A DNA stretch of 17,061 bases from Ilumatobacteraceae bacterium (GTDB lineage Bacteria; Actinomycetota; Acidimicrobiia; Acidimicrobiales; Ilumatobacteraceae). Shown piece after piece: positions 6,651 through 15,672 of this stretch. The number at the start of each line of letters is the position of its first letter. Position 1 is the stretch's first letter. The notes under the pieces were generated by a model. The model was given only the letters and a program-made list of their open reading frames with translations, made no database searches and was not told the origin of the DNA. The translations under genes were made by a program, and so were the position numbers. The stretch covers positions 1 through 17,061 of the forward strand of contig JAENVT010000124.1 of the NCBI GenBank assembly GCA_016650435.1, read 5' to 3'.

Positions 6651-8083
6651 GAAACGCGAACGATCCGCAGAACGTCGGTCGAGGCACCGCTGGCGCGATC
6701 GGGCGCGCCCGCCAGCACCAAGACCGTCTGGCCGATGCTGACCAAGCCGTGCTCAACTGCAGTCTCGACGGCGTGCCAGACGAGCTCGTCCGTGGTCGTG
6801 TACGTCTCGACTTGCAGCGATTCCACGCCCCACGACAACGCCAGTGCCCGGACCGTGACCGGGTCGGGCGACAGGCCGATCAGCCGCGCCGTCGGGCGGA
6901 ACCTGGCCATCGCCAGGGCCGTTCTGCCCGACCGCGTGCAACACAGGATGGCGTCGGCGCCGGCATCGGTTGCGGCCAGTCCGGCAGCGTGTGTGATGGC
7001 CATCGTGATGCGATCGGGTCCCTCGGGAAAACTCGTGCGCTGCAGCCGCCCGAGGTGATCGGCCCAGTGTGCGTAGTCGGCGTCTCGCTCGGCCCGCTCG
7101 GCGACTCGTGCCATCGTTCTCACGACGTTGACCGGATCCACGCCAATTGCCGTCTCCGCAGAAAGCATCAACGCATCGGTGCCGTCGAACACGGCGTTGG
7201 CCACATCGCTGACCTCGGCGCGAGTCGGTGACGGAGCGGTGATCATGCTCTCCATCATCTGTGTCGCCGTGATCACCGGCACACCGGCTTCGACGCAGAC
7301 TCGCACGATCCGTTTCTGCATGTGCGGCACATCTTCCAGCGGGCACTCGATACCAAGGTCACCGCGGGCGACCATCACTGCGTCGGATGCGGCGATGATG
7401 TCGTCGAGGTGTTCGATTGCCGCGAGGGTCTCGATCTTGGCAACCAACCGAGTGGTCAGCGGGGCGACGGATGCGCGCACCTTGCGGAGGTCGTCGGCTC
7501 CGCGTACGAATGAGACCGCGAGGAAGTCGGCACCTTGCGCGACCATTGCCGCGGCCAGCACCAGGTCTTCGCTTGTGGGTGTCTGGAAGCGCAGCCGTTC
7601 CGACGGGAGGTGCACACCTGGTCTGCCCTGTGCATGTCCGCCGCTGCGCACCAGACAAACCACGCCCTCGTCGGTGATCTGCTCGACGCCAAGTGTGATT
7701 GCGCCATCGCCGATCACGACCCGATCGCCGCAATGAAGATCGTCGCGTAACGTGTCGTAGTCGACTCCGATCACATCGCAGGAACTGACGTCGAGGTCAG
7801 TGACCATCGTGACCGTCGACCCGGCCTCGAGCTCGAGACCACCGTCGGGGAAGGCAGCGGCCCGCACCTTGGGACCAGGCAGATCGGCGAGCACGGCAAC
7901 GACCGACCCGGTTCGCGCCGCCGCTTCGCGCACGGCCTGGAGGCGGGCGATGTGCTGGTCGAGATGCCCGTGGCTGAGGTTGAGACGCACGACATCGACG
8001 CCTGCCGACAGCATCGCGTCGAGCACGTCAGCAGGATCGCTCGCCGGGCCAAGCGTGGCCACGATCTTCGTCCGCGAGTTCAT
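6647..8083 (-). CDS. pyk: pyruvate kinase
   Basis: Converts phosphoenolpyruvate and ADP to pyruvate and ATP, the last step of glycolysis. The 478-residue protein has the normal bacterial length. Visible motifs are RLNLSHG (33-39; Arg33 and Asn35 bind phosphate and metal), KIETLAAIEHLDDI with catalytic Lys216 and Glu218, RGDLGIE (240-246) with Asp242, and ATQMMESM (273-280). A C-terminal allosteric-type domain follows, with CCTRSGRTALAMARFRP. The B domain lies at about residues 75-165. At the position of muscle-enzyme Glu117 it has Lys72 (DLPGPKVRA), and Leu68 sits at position 113, the signature of potassium-independent enzymes. The ATG at 8083 has TAGATA 7 bases upstream. The gene is divergent from the histidine phosphatase gene across 20 bases. 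Confidence 0.97.
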   Translation of the reverse strand: MNSRTKIVATLGPASDPADVLDAMLSAGVDVVRLNLSHGHLDQHIARLQAVREAAARTGSVVAVLADLPGPKVRAAAFPDGGLELEAGSTVTMVTDLDVSSCDVIGVDYDTLRDDLHCGDRVVIGDGAITLGVEQITDEGVVCLVRSGGHAQGRPGVHLPSERLRFQTPTSEDLVLAAAMVAQGADFLAVSFVRGADDLRKVRASVAPLTTRLVAKIETLAAIEHLDDIIAASDAVMVARGDLGIECPLEDVPHMQKRIVRVCVEAGVPVITATQMMESMITAPSPTRAEVSDVANAVFDGTDALMLSAETAIGVDPVNVVRTMARVAERAERDADYAHWADHLGRLQRTSFPEGPDRITMAITHAAGLAATDAGADAILCCTRSGRTALAMARFRPTARLIGLSPDPVTVRALALSWGVESLQVETYTTTDELVWHAVETAVEHGLVSIGQTVLVLAGAPDRASGASTDVLRIVRVS

Positions 8084-8090
8084 ACCTGGT

Positions 8091-8096
8091 TATCTA
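8091..8096. promoter_or_regulatory. central hexamer TATCTA/TAGATA of a 20-base divergent promoter
   Basis: The gap between the facing ATGs of pyk (minus) and the phosphatase gene (plus) is only 8084-8103. One hexamer sits exactly in its centre, 7 bases from both starts, and resembles a -10 box on either strand (TAGATA toward pyk, TATCTA toward the phosphatase), although each lacks the final T of TANNNT. This suggests leaderless or near-leaderless starts sharing one melted region. Confidence 0.35.
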
Positions 8097-8103
8097 GTGG
8101 TCC

Positions 8104-8727
8104 ATGGAGTTGTTGCTGGTGCGCCACGCGTTGCCCATTCGCCGCGAGGTGGTGGATGGCCCGGCCGATCCGGAATTGTCCGCCGATGGTCGAGCCCAGG
8201 CTGAGCTTCTGGCGTCGTATCTGTCGTCGGAGCATTTCGACGCAATCTACGCCAGTCCGTTGCGGCGCGCCTACGAAACGGCAGAGTCAGTGGCGAAGCC
8301 TCACGCCGTGGACGTTCAGGTTTCCGACGGGGTGGCCGAATACGATCGTTTGTCGTCCGACTACATCCCCCCCGAGGAACTGAAGGCGGCCAACGATCCG
8401 CGGTATCACGCGATCATCAGTGGCGAGTGGAGCACCGACGATGAGTCGGCCGAGGAATTCCGGTCGCGTGTTGTCGGCACGATCGAGGAGTTGATCGAGA
8501 CGCATCCAGGGCAACGGATCGCTGTCGTGTGCCATGGCGGGGTGATCAACGGGTACCTGTGTCACGTCCTGGGATTGAGCCACCCGAAGGGGTTCTTCTA
8601 TCCCAACTACACCAGCATCAACCGTGTCGCCGCGGCACGAGGCGGCACCCGTTCGGTCGTCACGATCAACGAGACGTCGCACCTGCGCGGCACCGGATTG
8701 CCAATGGGCCTCTTTCAAGGAACGTGA
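8104..8727 (+). CDS. histidine phosphatase family protein (phosphoglycerate mutase-like)
   Basis: A 207-residue member of the histidine phosphatase superfamily. These cytoplasmic enzymes form a phosphohistidine during phosphate transfer; the substrate here is unknown. The N-terminal LLVRHALP has catalytic His8, SPLRRAYETA contains Arg54 of the phosphate pocket, and VVCHGGVING carries the second histidine His144. The usual RHG is RHA, which is common in broad-specificity members. The ATG at 8104 leaves a normal N-terminus with no spare residues. Its TGA overlaps the ATG of the aminopeptidase gene by one base (TGATG), so the two are an operon. A cofactor-dependent glycolytic mutase is less likely, because the long insert of that family is missing. 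Confidence 0.92.
   Translation: MELLLVRHALPIRREVVDGPADPELSADGRAQAELLASYLSSEHFDAIYASPLRRAYETAESVAKPHAVDVQVSDGVAEYDRLSSDYIPPEELKAANDPRYHAIISGEWSTDDESAEEFRSRVVGTIEELIETHPGQRIAVVCHGGVINGYLCHVLGLSHPKGFFYPNYTSINRVAAARGGTRSVVTINETSHLRGTGLPMGLFQGT
8717..8721 (+). promoter_or_regulatory. Shine-Dalgarno AAGGA for the M18 aminopeptidase
   Basis: AAGGA lies 5 bases before the ATG at 8727, inside the end of the phosphatase gene. It fixes the aminopeptidase start and rules out the much longer upstream extension of that frame. Confidence 0.7.
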
Positions 8728-9998
8728 TGACACAACTCGACGAGCTCATCGGATTTCTCGCCGGCTCACCATCGCCGTGGCACGTTGTCCACACGGCGGC
8801 CGAGCAGTTGGCCGTGGCGGGCTTCGAGGCAGCCGACCTCGGCTCGATGTGGAGCGAAGTACCGGCTCGGGGCTACGTGGCTCGCGGCGCGGCGCTCGTC
8901 GCCTGGAATCGCTCGCCGTCAGCGAACACAAACTCGCCGCTGAGGCTCGTTGGCGCACACACCGACTCGCCGGGGCTGCGAGTGAAGCCGCTTCCCGATA
9001 CGGGCGGCGTTGGGTGGAAGCAGTTGGGCGTCGAGGTCTATGGCGGGGCGCTGATCAACTCCTGGCTCGACCGGGATCTGGGGATTGCCGGACGAGTAGA
9101 ACTGAACGACGGGTCGACCGTCGATGTCGTCGTCGACGAAGCGATATGCCGCGTTCCGCAATTGGCGATACACCTCGACCGCGATGTCAACGAGCGAGGG
9201 CTCATCCTCGACAAGCAGCAACACCTCACACCCGTGTGGGGATCGGGTTCACCACACGCTGGAGAGTTCGCGACTTGGCTTGCCGGGCGCCTTCCGGGCG
9301 CTGTGGCGGCGAGCGACGTTGCCGCGTGGGAGCTGTGCCTGTTCGATCGCACCGCGCCCGCCGTCCTCGGCGCCGATCAGTCGCTGTTGGCCGCAGGGCG
9401 GCTCGACAACCAGGTCTCGTGCTGGGCAGCGGTCGATGCGATTTGTGCGGCGAAGGATCTTCAGAACTCGACCGCGGTCATCGCCCTGTTCGATCACGAG
9501 GAGGTCGGATCCGAGAGCGTCACCGGCGCCGCGGGGCCGTTGCTCGAGCACGTGCTCGAACGACTGTCGCTGGCGAGCGGCGCACGTCGCGCGGACTTCT
9601 TGACGCAGCTGGCGGTAAGTAGCTGCGTCTCGGCTGACAATGCCCATGCCGTCCATCCGAACTACCGCGAGCGTCACGATCCCGACCACCAGCCGATCGT
9701 CAACCGCGGCCCGGCAATCAAGCTCAACAGCAATCAGCGCTACGCCACCTCCGCCCGTTCTGCAGCCATGCTGCAGCGCGTGTTCGACGAGGCCGGCGTG
9801 CCATCGCAGGTGTTCGTCAGTCGCAACAACATCCCGTGCGGCACGACGATCGGACCAATCACTGCAACCCGCCTCGGTATCGAGACAGTCGACGTAGGCG
9901 TGCCGCAACTGTCGATGCATTCGGCGCGCGAACTGTGCGGGGTCGAGGACCCAGTCTCGTTAGCCGTCGGTCTGCGCCACTACTTCGAAACTGCGTGA
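8727..9998 (+). CDS. M18 family aspartyl aminopeptidase
   Basis: A 423-residue zinc metallopeptidase of family M18, which removes N-terminal acidic or other residues from peptides and usually forms dodecamers in the cytoplasm. Metal ligands and catalytic residues can be placed: HTDSPG (His78, Asp80), GRLDNQ (Asp227), FDHEEVGS (Glu258 and Glu259), SADNAHAVHPNY (Asp303) and the late SMHSARE (His398), with positions good to about one residue. SPWHVV near residue 17 is typical of the family start. The start is set by AAGGA at 8717-8721. It overlaps the upstream phosphatase gene by one base. Its TGA directly abuts the facing plsC stop with no base between them, so no classic terminator fits there. 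Confidence 0.95.
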   Translation: MTQLDELIGFLAGSPSPWHVVHTAAEQLAVAGFEAADLGSMWSEVPARGYVARGAALVAWNRSPSANTNSPLRLVGAHTDSPGLRVKPLPDTGGVGWKQLGVEVYGGALINSWLDRDLGIAGRVELNDGSTVDVVVDEAICRVPQLAIHLDRDVNERGLILDKQQHLTPVWGSGSPHAGEFATWLAGRLPGAVAASDVAAWELCLFDRTAPAVLGADQSLLAAGRLDNQVSCWAAVDAICAAKDLQNSTAVIALFDHEEVGSESVTGAAGPLLEHVLERLSLASGARRADFLTQLAVSSCVSADNAHAVHPNYRERHDPDHQPIVNRGPAIKLNSNQRYATSARSAAMLQRVFDEAGVPSQVFVSRNNIPCGTTIGPITATRLGIETVDVGVPQLSMHSARELCGVEDPVSLAVGLRHYFETA

Positions 9999-10676
9999 CT
10001 AGATGACGCGAGCCTGGGCGATGTCGAACAGCCGCTGCAGTTCTGCATGGAGGTCGACGGTCAACTGCCTCGCGGCGTCGCGCTGATCCTTCGGGCTCTT
10101 CGCGTCGGTCGAGGCCTGAATGGGCTTGCCGACAACGACGTGCAGCTTTCTGGGGCGAATGAACTTTGCACCCTTTGGCATCACTCGCTCGGAGCCGCCG
10201 ATCCCAACCGGAATGATCGGCACACCTGCCTTGACAGCGATGTAGGTCGCCCCGTCGAACAAGGGTTGCACAATGGGCCCGAACTTGCGCTCGCCTTCGG
10301 GAAACAACACCAAAGGCTCACCTTGTTGCAATACGGCGATTGATCGCTTCAGTGCTTCTCGATCGGCGGTTCCGCGGCTGACGGGGAAGCCACCGAGTGC
10401 CGTCAGCAACCTGCCGAACGCCTTGTTCTTCCAGTACTTGTCGGCGCCCATGAACCGCATCCGGCGACGCGTCACTCCCGACGCGATCGGCGTATCGAGG
10501 ATGCTGCGATGTGTGGGCGCCAAGATAAAGATGCCCTTTGCCGGGACGTTCTCGCGACCTTCTACAGTCATACGACACCAGACACGGCAGAACGTCGTCA
10601 CGATGAATCGAACGATCTGATACGCGATTCGATCCAACAGCTTGTTGCCAACGAGCTTCGTCGAGATCTTGGTCAT
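9999..10676 (-). CDS. plsC: 1-acylglycerol-3-phosphate acyltransferase (PlsC-like)
   Basis: A 225-residue glycerophospholipid acyltransferase that adds the second acyl chain to lysophosphatidic acid at the inner membrane surface. The catalytic HX4D motif is HRSILD (His56, Asp61). FPEGER (about residues 125-130) is the substrate-binding block III, and GVPIIPVGIGGSERV is block IV. A hydrophobic stretch at residues 18-34 may anchor it to the membrane. The ATG at 10676 overlaps the cmk TGA as ATGA, so the gene is coupled to cmk, a pairing seen in other Actinobacteria and Firmicutes. Substrate may vary within the family, so the exact acyl acceptor is inferred. Confidence 0.92.
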   Translation of the reverse strand: MTKISTKLVGNKLLDRIAYQIVRFIVTTFCRVWCRMTVEGRENVPAKGIFILAPTHRSILDTPIASGVTRRRMRFMGADKYWKNKAFGRLLTALGGFPVSRGTADREALKRSIAVLQQGEPLVLFPEGERKFGPIVQPLFDGATYIAVKAGVPIIPVGIGGSERVMPKGAKFIRPRKLHVVVGKPIQASTDAKSPKDQRDAARQLTVDLHAELQRLFDIAQARVI

Positions 10677-11308
10677 TGACGCTCCAGAAGTTGTTCGATC
10701 CGTTCGAGCACCTCGTCGATGCTGAGCCCCGTGGTATCTACCACGATCGAACCATCGGCCTCGACCAATGGGCCGTCTGCGCGCGTCCTGTCGTACTGAT
10801 CGCGGCGCTCGATCGCCTCGGTCATCTCGTCGACATCGCCTCCGGCTTCGGCGACACGGCGCTCGGCGCGCACCCGCGGGGCAGCCGTCAGATACAGCTT
10901 CAGCTCGGCGTCGGGGAACACCACCGACCCGATGTCGCGGCCCTCGAGCACTCCCCCGCCGCGTTGATTTGCCCAGTTGCGCTGACGGCGCACCAGCTCG
11001 GCACGAACCGCGCTGTTCGCGGCGACCGCGCTGACCGCCGTGGTCACTTCCCGGCTGCGGATGTCCCTCGTCGCGTCGATGCCATCGACGAGCACTCCGT
11101 GTTCGCCGACCTCGAGGGTAAGTTCTTCAGCGAGCTTGGCGACCTGATCAAGCTCCGCAAGGTCGATGCCGCGGCGCATCGCCGCGAGTGTGACGGCGCG
11201 ATACATCGCGCCGGTGTCGAGGTACTCCAAACCGAGCCGATTGGCCAGCGCCCGCGCAACAGTGCTCTTGCCGGCTCCTGCCGGCCCATCGATGGCAATG
11301 ACTCGCAC
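10673..11308 (-). CDS. cmk: cytidylate kinase
   Basis: Phosphorylates CMP and dCMP with ATP, feeding CTP and dCTP pools; cytoplasmic. The 211-residue protein begins with the P-loop IDGPAGAGKST (residues 6-16), then DTGAMYRAV (31-39) and the family-specific GRDIGSVVFP (about 123-132). The C-terminal RRDQYDRTRADGPL is the usual lid and arginine region. The start is GTG 11308. The guaB1 TAA at 11309-11311 ends exactly one base upstream, so the two genes abut with no gap. The downstream plsC gene overlaps by 4 bases, and the three form a tight operon. Confidence 0.96.
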   Translation of the reverse strand: MRVIAIDGPAGAGKSTVARALANRLGLEYLDTGAMYRAVTLAAMRRGIDLAELDQVAKLAEELTLEVGEHGVLVDGIDATRDIRSREVTTAVSAVAANSAVRAELVRRQRNWANQRGGGVLEGRDIGSVVFPDAELKLYLTAAPRVRAERRVAEAGGDVDEMTEAIERRDQYDRTRADGPLVEADGSIVVDTTGLSIDEVLERIEQLLERQ

Positions 11309-12781
<1,473 letters not shown>

Positions 12782-12827
12782 TCAAGGCTACGGCTTCTGC
12801 AGGTCAAGTGCGACGACCGGGGACCGA

Positions 12828-12833
12828 TACGGT
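12828..12833 (+). promoter_or_regulatory. -10 element TACGGT of a leaderless hydrolase start
   Basis: TACGGT fits TANNNT and lies 7 bases before the GTG at 12841. No ribosome binding site precedes this GTG. The position supports 12841 over the longer frame starting at 12745. Confidence 0.5.
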
Positions 12834-12840
12834 TTGTGCA

Positions 12841-13524
12841 GTGGCGCCACCAGTTGTTCTCGTGCACGGATGGGGAGGCTCGTTCGAGTCGACGTGGCAG
12901 GCCAACGGGTTCACCGAGCTGTTGCGTGACGCCGGCAGGACCGTGGTCGGCGTTGATCTGCTCGGGCATGGATCAGCGCCGAAACCACACGACCCAGCGG
13001 CGTACGACGACCTGACGACCAGAGTTGTCGAAGCATGGCCGGAGGGCGCTGTCGATGCGATTGGATTCTCGTTGGGGGCGATCACCGTGTTGCGCGTGGC
13101 GATGGCGGAGCCACAACGGTTCAACAGGTTGGTGCTGGCTGGCATTGGCGAATCACTCTTCGCAACCGACGATTCTCGGACGCTTAGGATCATCGCCGCA
13201 CTCGAGGGCCACGGAGACCCGGACGACAACCTGGCGCGCATGTTCGTTCAATATGCCGGGCAACCAGGTAACGATATCGTCGCCCTCACCGCGGTGATGA
13301 AACGCGGCCGCCTCACGATCCTTCCGGAGATGCTTTCGACGGTGACATGTCCGACCCTGGTGGTGATCGGTGACCGAGATTTCGCTGGGTCGGGCCAGCC
13401 GCTGGTCGATGCTTTGCCCAACGCGACACTGCGCACATTGCGCAACGTCGACCACTTCGCGACGCCGGAGTCCTTCGGCTTCATCGATGCCGCCCTCACT
13501 TTTCTCGACGCCGTTCCGTTGTGA
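12841..13524 (+). CDS. alpha/beta hydrolase upstream of tsaC
   Basis: A 227-residue alpha/beta hydrolase. From GTG 12841 it begins directly with the first core strand and oxyanion motif, VAPPVVLVHGWGGSF. The nucleophile elbow is IGFSLGA, and the late NVDHFATPE supplies the catalytic histidine. The acid is probably the Asp in VVIGDRDFAGSG. It is cytoplasmic, with unknown substrate; the compact size resembles BioH- or MenH-like esterases. The longer frame back to TTG 12745 overlaps the start of guaB1 and adds 32 unsupported residues. TGA and the next GTG overlap as GTGA, so it is probably translated together with tsaC. The functional link to tRNA modification is not evident. Confidence 0.9.
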   Translation: MAPPVVLVHGWGGSFESTWQANGFTELLRDAGRTVVGVDLLGHGSAPKPHDPAAYDDLTTRVVEAWPEGAVDAIGFSLGAITVLRVAMAEPQRFNRLVLAGIGESLFATDDSRTLRIIAALEGHGDPDDNLARMFVQYAGQPGNDIVALTAVMKRGRLTILPEMLSTVTCPTLVVIGDRDFAGSGQPLVDALPNATLRTLRNVDHFATPESFGFIDAALTFLDAVPL

Positions 13525-14408
13525 GTGACATCGATCGCGCCCTGTCGGTACTGCGCGCCGGTGGGCTTGTCGCCATTCCGACCGAGACGGTCTACGGGCT
13601 CGCCGCCGACGCGACCAACGCGGACGCGGTGCGGCGGATCTTCTCCGTGAAGCGACGGCCTGCCGACCACCCGTTGATCGTCCACATCGGTGCGGCCACG
13701 CAGCTCGGCGACTGGGCAGCAAACATTCCCCCCGCCGCGGCGGTGCTCGCTGACGCTTGTTGGCCCGGTCCGTTGACGCTCTTGGTGCCGCGCGCCGCAA
13801 CGGTGCTCGATCTCGTCACCGGTGGTCGCTCGAGCGTTGGCGTTCGCGTGCCGGCCCATCCACTGACGTTGGAGTTGCTCGGCCGATTCGGTGGAGGACT
13901 TGCTGCACCGTCTGCGAACCGGTTCGGCCGGGTCAGCCCGACCACCGCCGATCATGTGCGCGCCGACCTCGGCGACGATGTCGACTTCGTGCTCGACGGT
14001 GGCGCCTGCCCGGTCGGCGTCGAATCGACGATCGTCGACTGCACGGTCGACCCGCCGCAAGTGTTGCGGCCAGGTGGCATCTCGTCCGAAGAGATCGAAT
14101 CGCTCCTCAAGATGACGCTCGGTGCGCCAGACGGCCCCAGTCGTGCACCCGGCATGCTGGAATCGCACTACGCACCATTGTGCAAGGTTGTGCTGGCCAA
14201 TTCCCGGGCCGAGGCCCCAGCGCTAGCCGATGGTCTGACCGGCGCCGAGATCCTGGACGACGACGATCTGGCGAACTACGCCCACACCTTGTTTGCTCGT
14301 CTCCGAGACGCCGACGACCGAGGTATTCACACCGTCATCGCCGTGCTTCCTCCCGCTCGCGGCCTCGGCCACGCCATCCGCGACCGCCTGATCAAAGCCT
14401 CCGCGTGA
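13521..14408 (+). CDS. tsaC: L-threonylcarbamoyladenylate synthase (Sua5/TsaC)
   Basis: Makes threonylcarbamoyl-AMP from threonine, bicarbonate and ATP, the first step of the t6A37 modification of ANN-decoding tRNAs. Motifs are PTETVYGLAADA (residues 20-31), KRRPADHPL (44-52), the WPGPLTLL strand (81-88), APSANRFGRVSPT (129-141) and GVESTIVD (166-173). The Sua5-type linker PGMLESHYAP (210-219) and a C-terminal domain of about 75 residues follow, shorter than the usual Sua5 domain but ending with the typical GLGHAIRDRL. The 295-residue product is therefore Sua5-like rather than minimal TsaC. It starts at GTG 13521, coupled to the hydrolase gene by a 4-base overlap. A hairpin at 14411-14431 begins just after the stop. 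Confidence 0.94.
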   Translation: MSDIDRALSVLRAGGLVAIPTETVYGLAADATNADAVRRIFSVKRRPADHPLIVHIGAATQLGDWAANIPPAAAVLADACWPGPLTLLVPRAATVLDLVTGGRSSVGVRVPAHPLTLELLGRFGGGLAAPSANRFGRVSPTTADHVRADLGDDVDFVLDGGACPVGVESTIVDCTVDPPQVLRPGGISSEEIESLLKMTLGAPDGPSRAPGMLESHYAPLCKVVLANSRAEAPALADGLTGAEILDDDDLANYAHTLFARLRDADDRGIHTVIAVLPPARGLGHAIRDRLIKASA

Positions 14409-14410
14409 GC

Positions 14411-14431
14411 CGGTACGCCTTCGGCGTGCCG
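14411..14431. terminator. hairpin after tsaC, probable terminator without U-tract
   Basis: CGGTACGCC and GGCGTGCCG pair over 9 positions (one G-U) around the loop TTC, starting 2 bases after the tsaC stop. Flanking TGAG (14406-14409) and CTCA (14433-14436) could lengthen the stem. No T-run follows, as is common in high-GC Actinobacteria. It lies between two convergent genes and could act on both strands. Confidence 0.5.
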
Positions 14432-14466
14432 TCTCACCCACGATCTCCGCCTGCCGCTGCGAAGCG

Positions 14467-14619
14467 TTAGTTGTCGACTTTGAACTCGGAGCCGTCGGGC
14501 GGTTCGCCCACCGTTGGCGGCGGGTCGCCATCGGGCTTGGCCGGTGGAATGGGCGGCGGTTCGGGCGGGTTCGGAATTGGCTCCGGTTCGGCCGGGGTCG
14601 GCTTCGGATCGTTGCTCAT
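14467..14619 (-). CDS. proline-rich 50-residue protein
   Basis: A short ORF with ATG at 14619 and TAA at 14467-14469. The product begins MSNDPKPTPAEPEPIP and ends GSEFKVDN. About 20 of 50 residues are proline, mixed with Glu, Asp and Lys, so it would be extended and disordered, with no membrane segment. Codon third positions are GC-rich like neighbouring genes. GGGTAACT lies upstream at a -10-like distance, mirrored by GGTAACT before the divergent VOC gene. No family is recognised. The opposite strand would encode an equally biased Gly/Ser-rich frame, so composition alone cannot prove coding; the clean start and stop and the divergent arrangement favour this strand. Confidence 0.5.
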   Translation of the reverse strand: MSNDPKPTPAEPEPIPNPPEPPPIPPAKPDGDPPPTVGEPPDGSEFKVDN

Positions 14620-14627
14620 GTCCCGAC

Positions 14628-14682
14628 AGTTACCCGGTCGACAGCCGGTTCACACGTTTCGCCGACCCAGCGAAAGGTAACT
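14628..14682. promoter_or_regulatory. inverted repeat AGTTACC...GGTAACT between divergent starts
   Basis: The 7-base arms 14628-14634 and 14676-14682 are exact reverse complements. Each faces its own gene: one ends 8 bases before the minus-strand ATG at 14619, the other 9 bases before the plus-strand ATG at 14692 (3 before GTG 14686). They could be paired -10-like elements (TAACT core) or a split operator. Confidence 0.35.
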
Positions 14683-14685
14683 CTG

Positions 14686-15180
14686 GTGAGCATGACCGAG
14701 CGACAGGAAGGCATCCGCGCGGTTCCGGAAGGATATGGCACGGTCACGCCGTGGATCATCTCTCGCAACACCGCGACGTTGATCGAATTTGTCGTGTTCA
14801 CCTTCGACGCGACGGAGATCGCCAGGGTGGTCAACGACGACGGTGCGATCGGACACGCCGAGGTGAGGATCGGCGACTCGGTCGTGATGATGTTCGACTC
14901 TCGGCCCGAGTGGCCGCACACTGGGGCGTACCTGCGCGTCTACGTCGCCGACGCGGACGCCGTGGTCGGTAAGGCGCTCGAAGCCGGCGCCACCGTCATG
15001 ACAGAGTTGACCGTGCTGGCTTGGGGTGACCGCGTCGGCCGGATCCGCGACCCACTTGGAAACGTCTGGTGGATTCAGGAGCGTCTCGCCGAGCTGTCGC
15101 CTGAGGCGATCGCCCGTCGGTTCGGCGAACCCGAGTTCATCGAAGCAATGCACTACGTGCAGAGCACGCTTGCGGTCTGA
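14686..15180 (+). CDS. VOC/PhnB-like glyoxalase-superfamily protein
   Basis: A 164-residue protein of the vicinal oxygen chelate fold. It has the PhnB/YdcE-like pattern: an N-terminal VTPWIISRNTATLIEFVVFTF, GHAEVRIGDSVVMMFD with a candidate metal-binding His, YVADADAVVGKALEAGATV in the second half, then DRVGRIRDPLGNVWWIQER ending with a candidate Glu ligand. Such proteins act as dioxygenases, glyoxalases, epimerases or drug-binding proteins, and the sequence does not decide which. GTG 14686 is preceded by AAAGG (14673-14677) 8 bases upstream; ATG 14692 is the alternative start. A second, frameshifted VOC gene follows 64 bases later on the same strand. Confidence 0.88.
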   Translation: MSMTERQEGIRAVPEGYGTVTPWIISRNTATLIEFVVFTFDATEIARVVNDDGAIGHAEVRIGDSVVMMFDSRPEWPHTGAYLRVYVADADAVVGKALEAGATVMTELTVLAWGDRVGRIRDPLGNVWWIQERLAELSPEAIARRFGEPEFIEAMHYVQSTLAV

Positions 15181-15244
15181 TCACCGGCCCGGTCTCTCAC
15201 CAATAGCGCGGAACTTCGAACTCCAGCCGCGCGAGACTTTCGCC

Positions 15245-15614
15245 GTGCTGCGCCTCGGGACCGTCGTTTTGGGTGCCAACGATGTCGATCGTGCTGTCGC
15301 CTTCTGGGCTGAAGCGTTCGGCTACGAAGTCGTCAGGTTCCCGGGTTCCGATGACGGCTTCACGATCCTGGTTCCACCCGACCGCGTCGGAACACGAATC
15401 GCTGTGAATCGGTCGGTCACTCCAGTGAAGGATTGGCCGGGTCCATCTCGATCTCGTGGTCGACAGCACCGCAGAGCAGTCGTCCGAGATCGAGCGGCTC
15501 GTCGGCCTTGGTGCAACTCGGGTGCCCTGGGACTACCCCACCGATCCTGACTTCGTGGTGTTGGCTGACGCCGAAGGCAACCGGTTCTGCATCGTCGACG
15601 CCAGCCACGGCTGA
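15245..15614 (+). pseudogene. second VOC-fold gene broken by a one-base frameshift
   Basis: Two adjoining frames together encode a complete VOC-fold protein. The first half, from GTG 15245, reads LGTVVLGANDVDRAVAFWAE through RSVTPVKDWP to about 15439. The second half, from 15441 to TGA 15612-15614, reads VHLDLVVDSTAEQSSEIERL and ends EGNRFCIVDASHG. The join is a GGG run at 15439-15441; removing one G restores a single frame of about 122 residues, the normal size for a one-domain VOC protein. Both halves keep good codon use, so the break is recent, or it is a sequencing or assembly error. The metal-binding HLDL histidine falls after the break, so the first frame alone would be inactive. It follows the first VOC gene on the same strand. 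Confidence 0.8.
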
Positions 15615-15672
15615 CGCCCGATCCACCGATCGGCAGTTCGTCGCCCGTCCTTCATACCAGCGCTCGCAGGCT

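Noticed and set aside
8529..8726. N-terminal extension of the M18 aminopeptidase
   Set aside because: It overlaps the end of the phosphatase gene, and an AAGGA site marks ATG 8727.
14471..14680. Plus-strand Gly/Ser-rich frame opposite the proline-rich ORF
   Set aside because: It is the complementary reading of a CCG-rich sequence, overlaps the divergent promoter region, and lacks a ribosome binding site.
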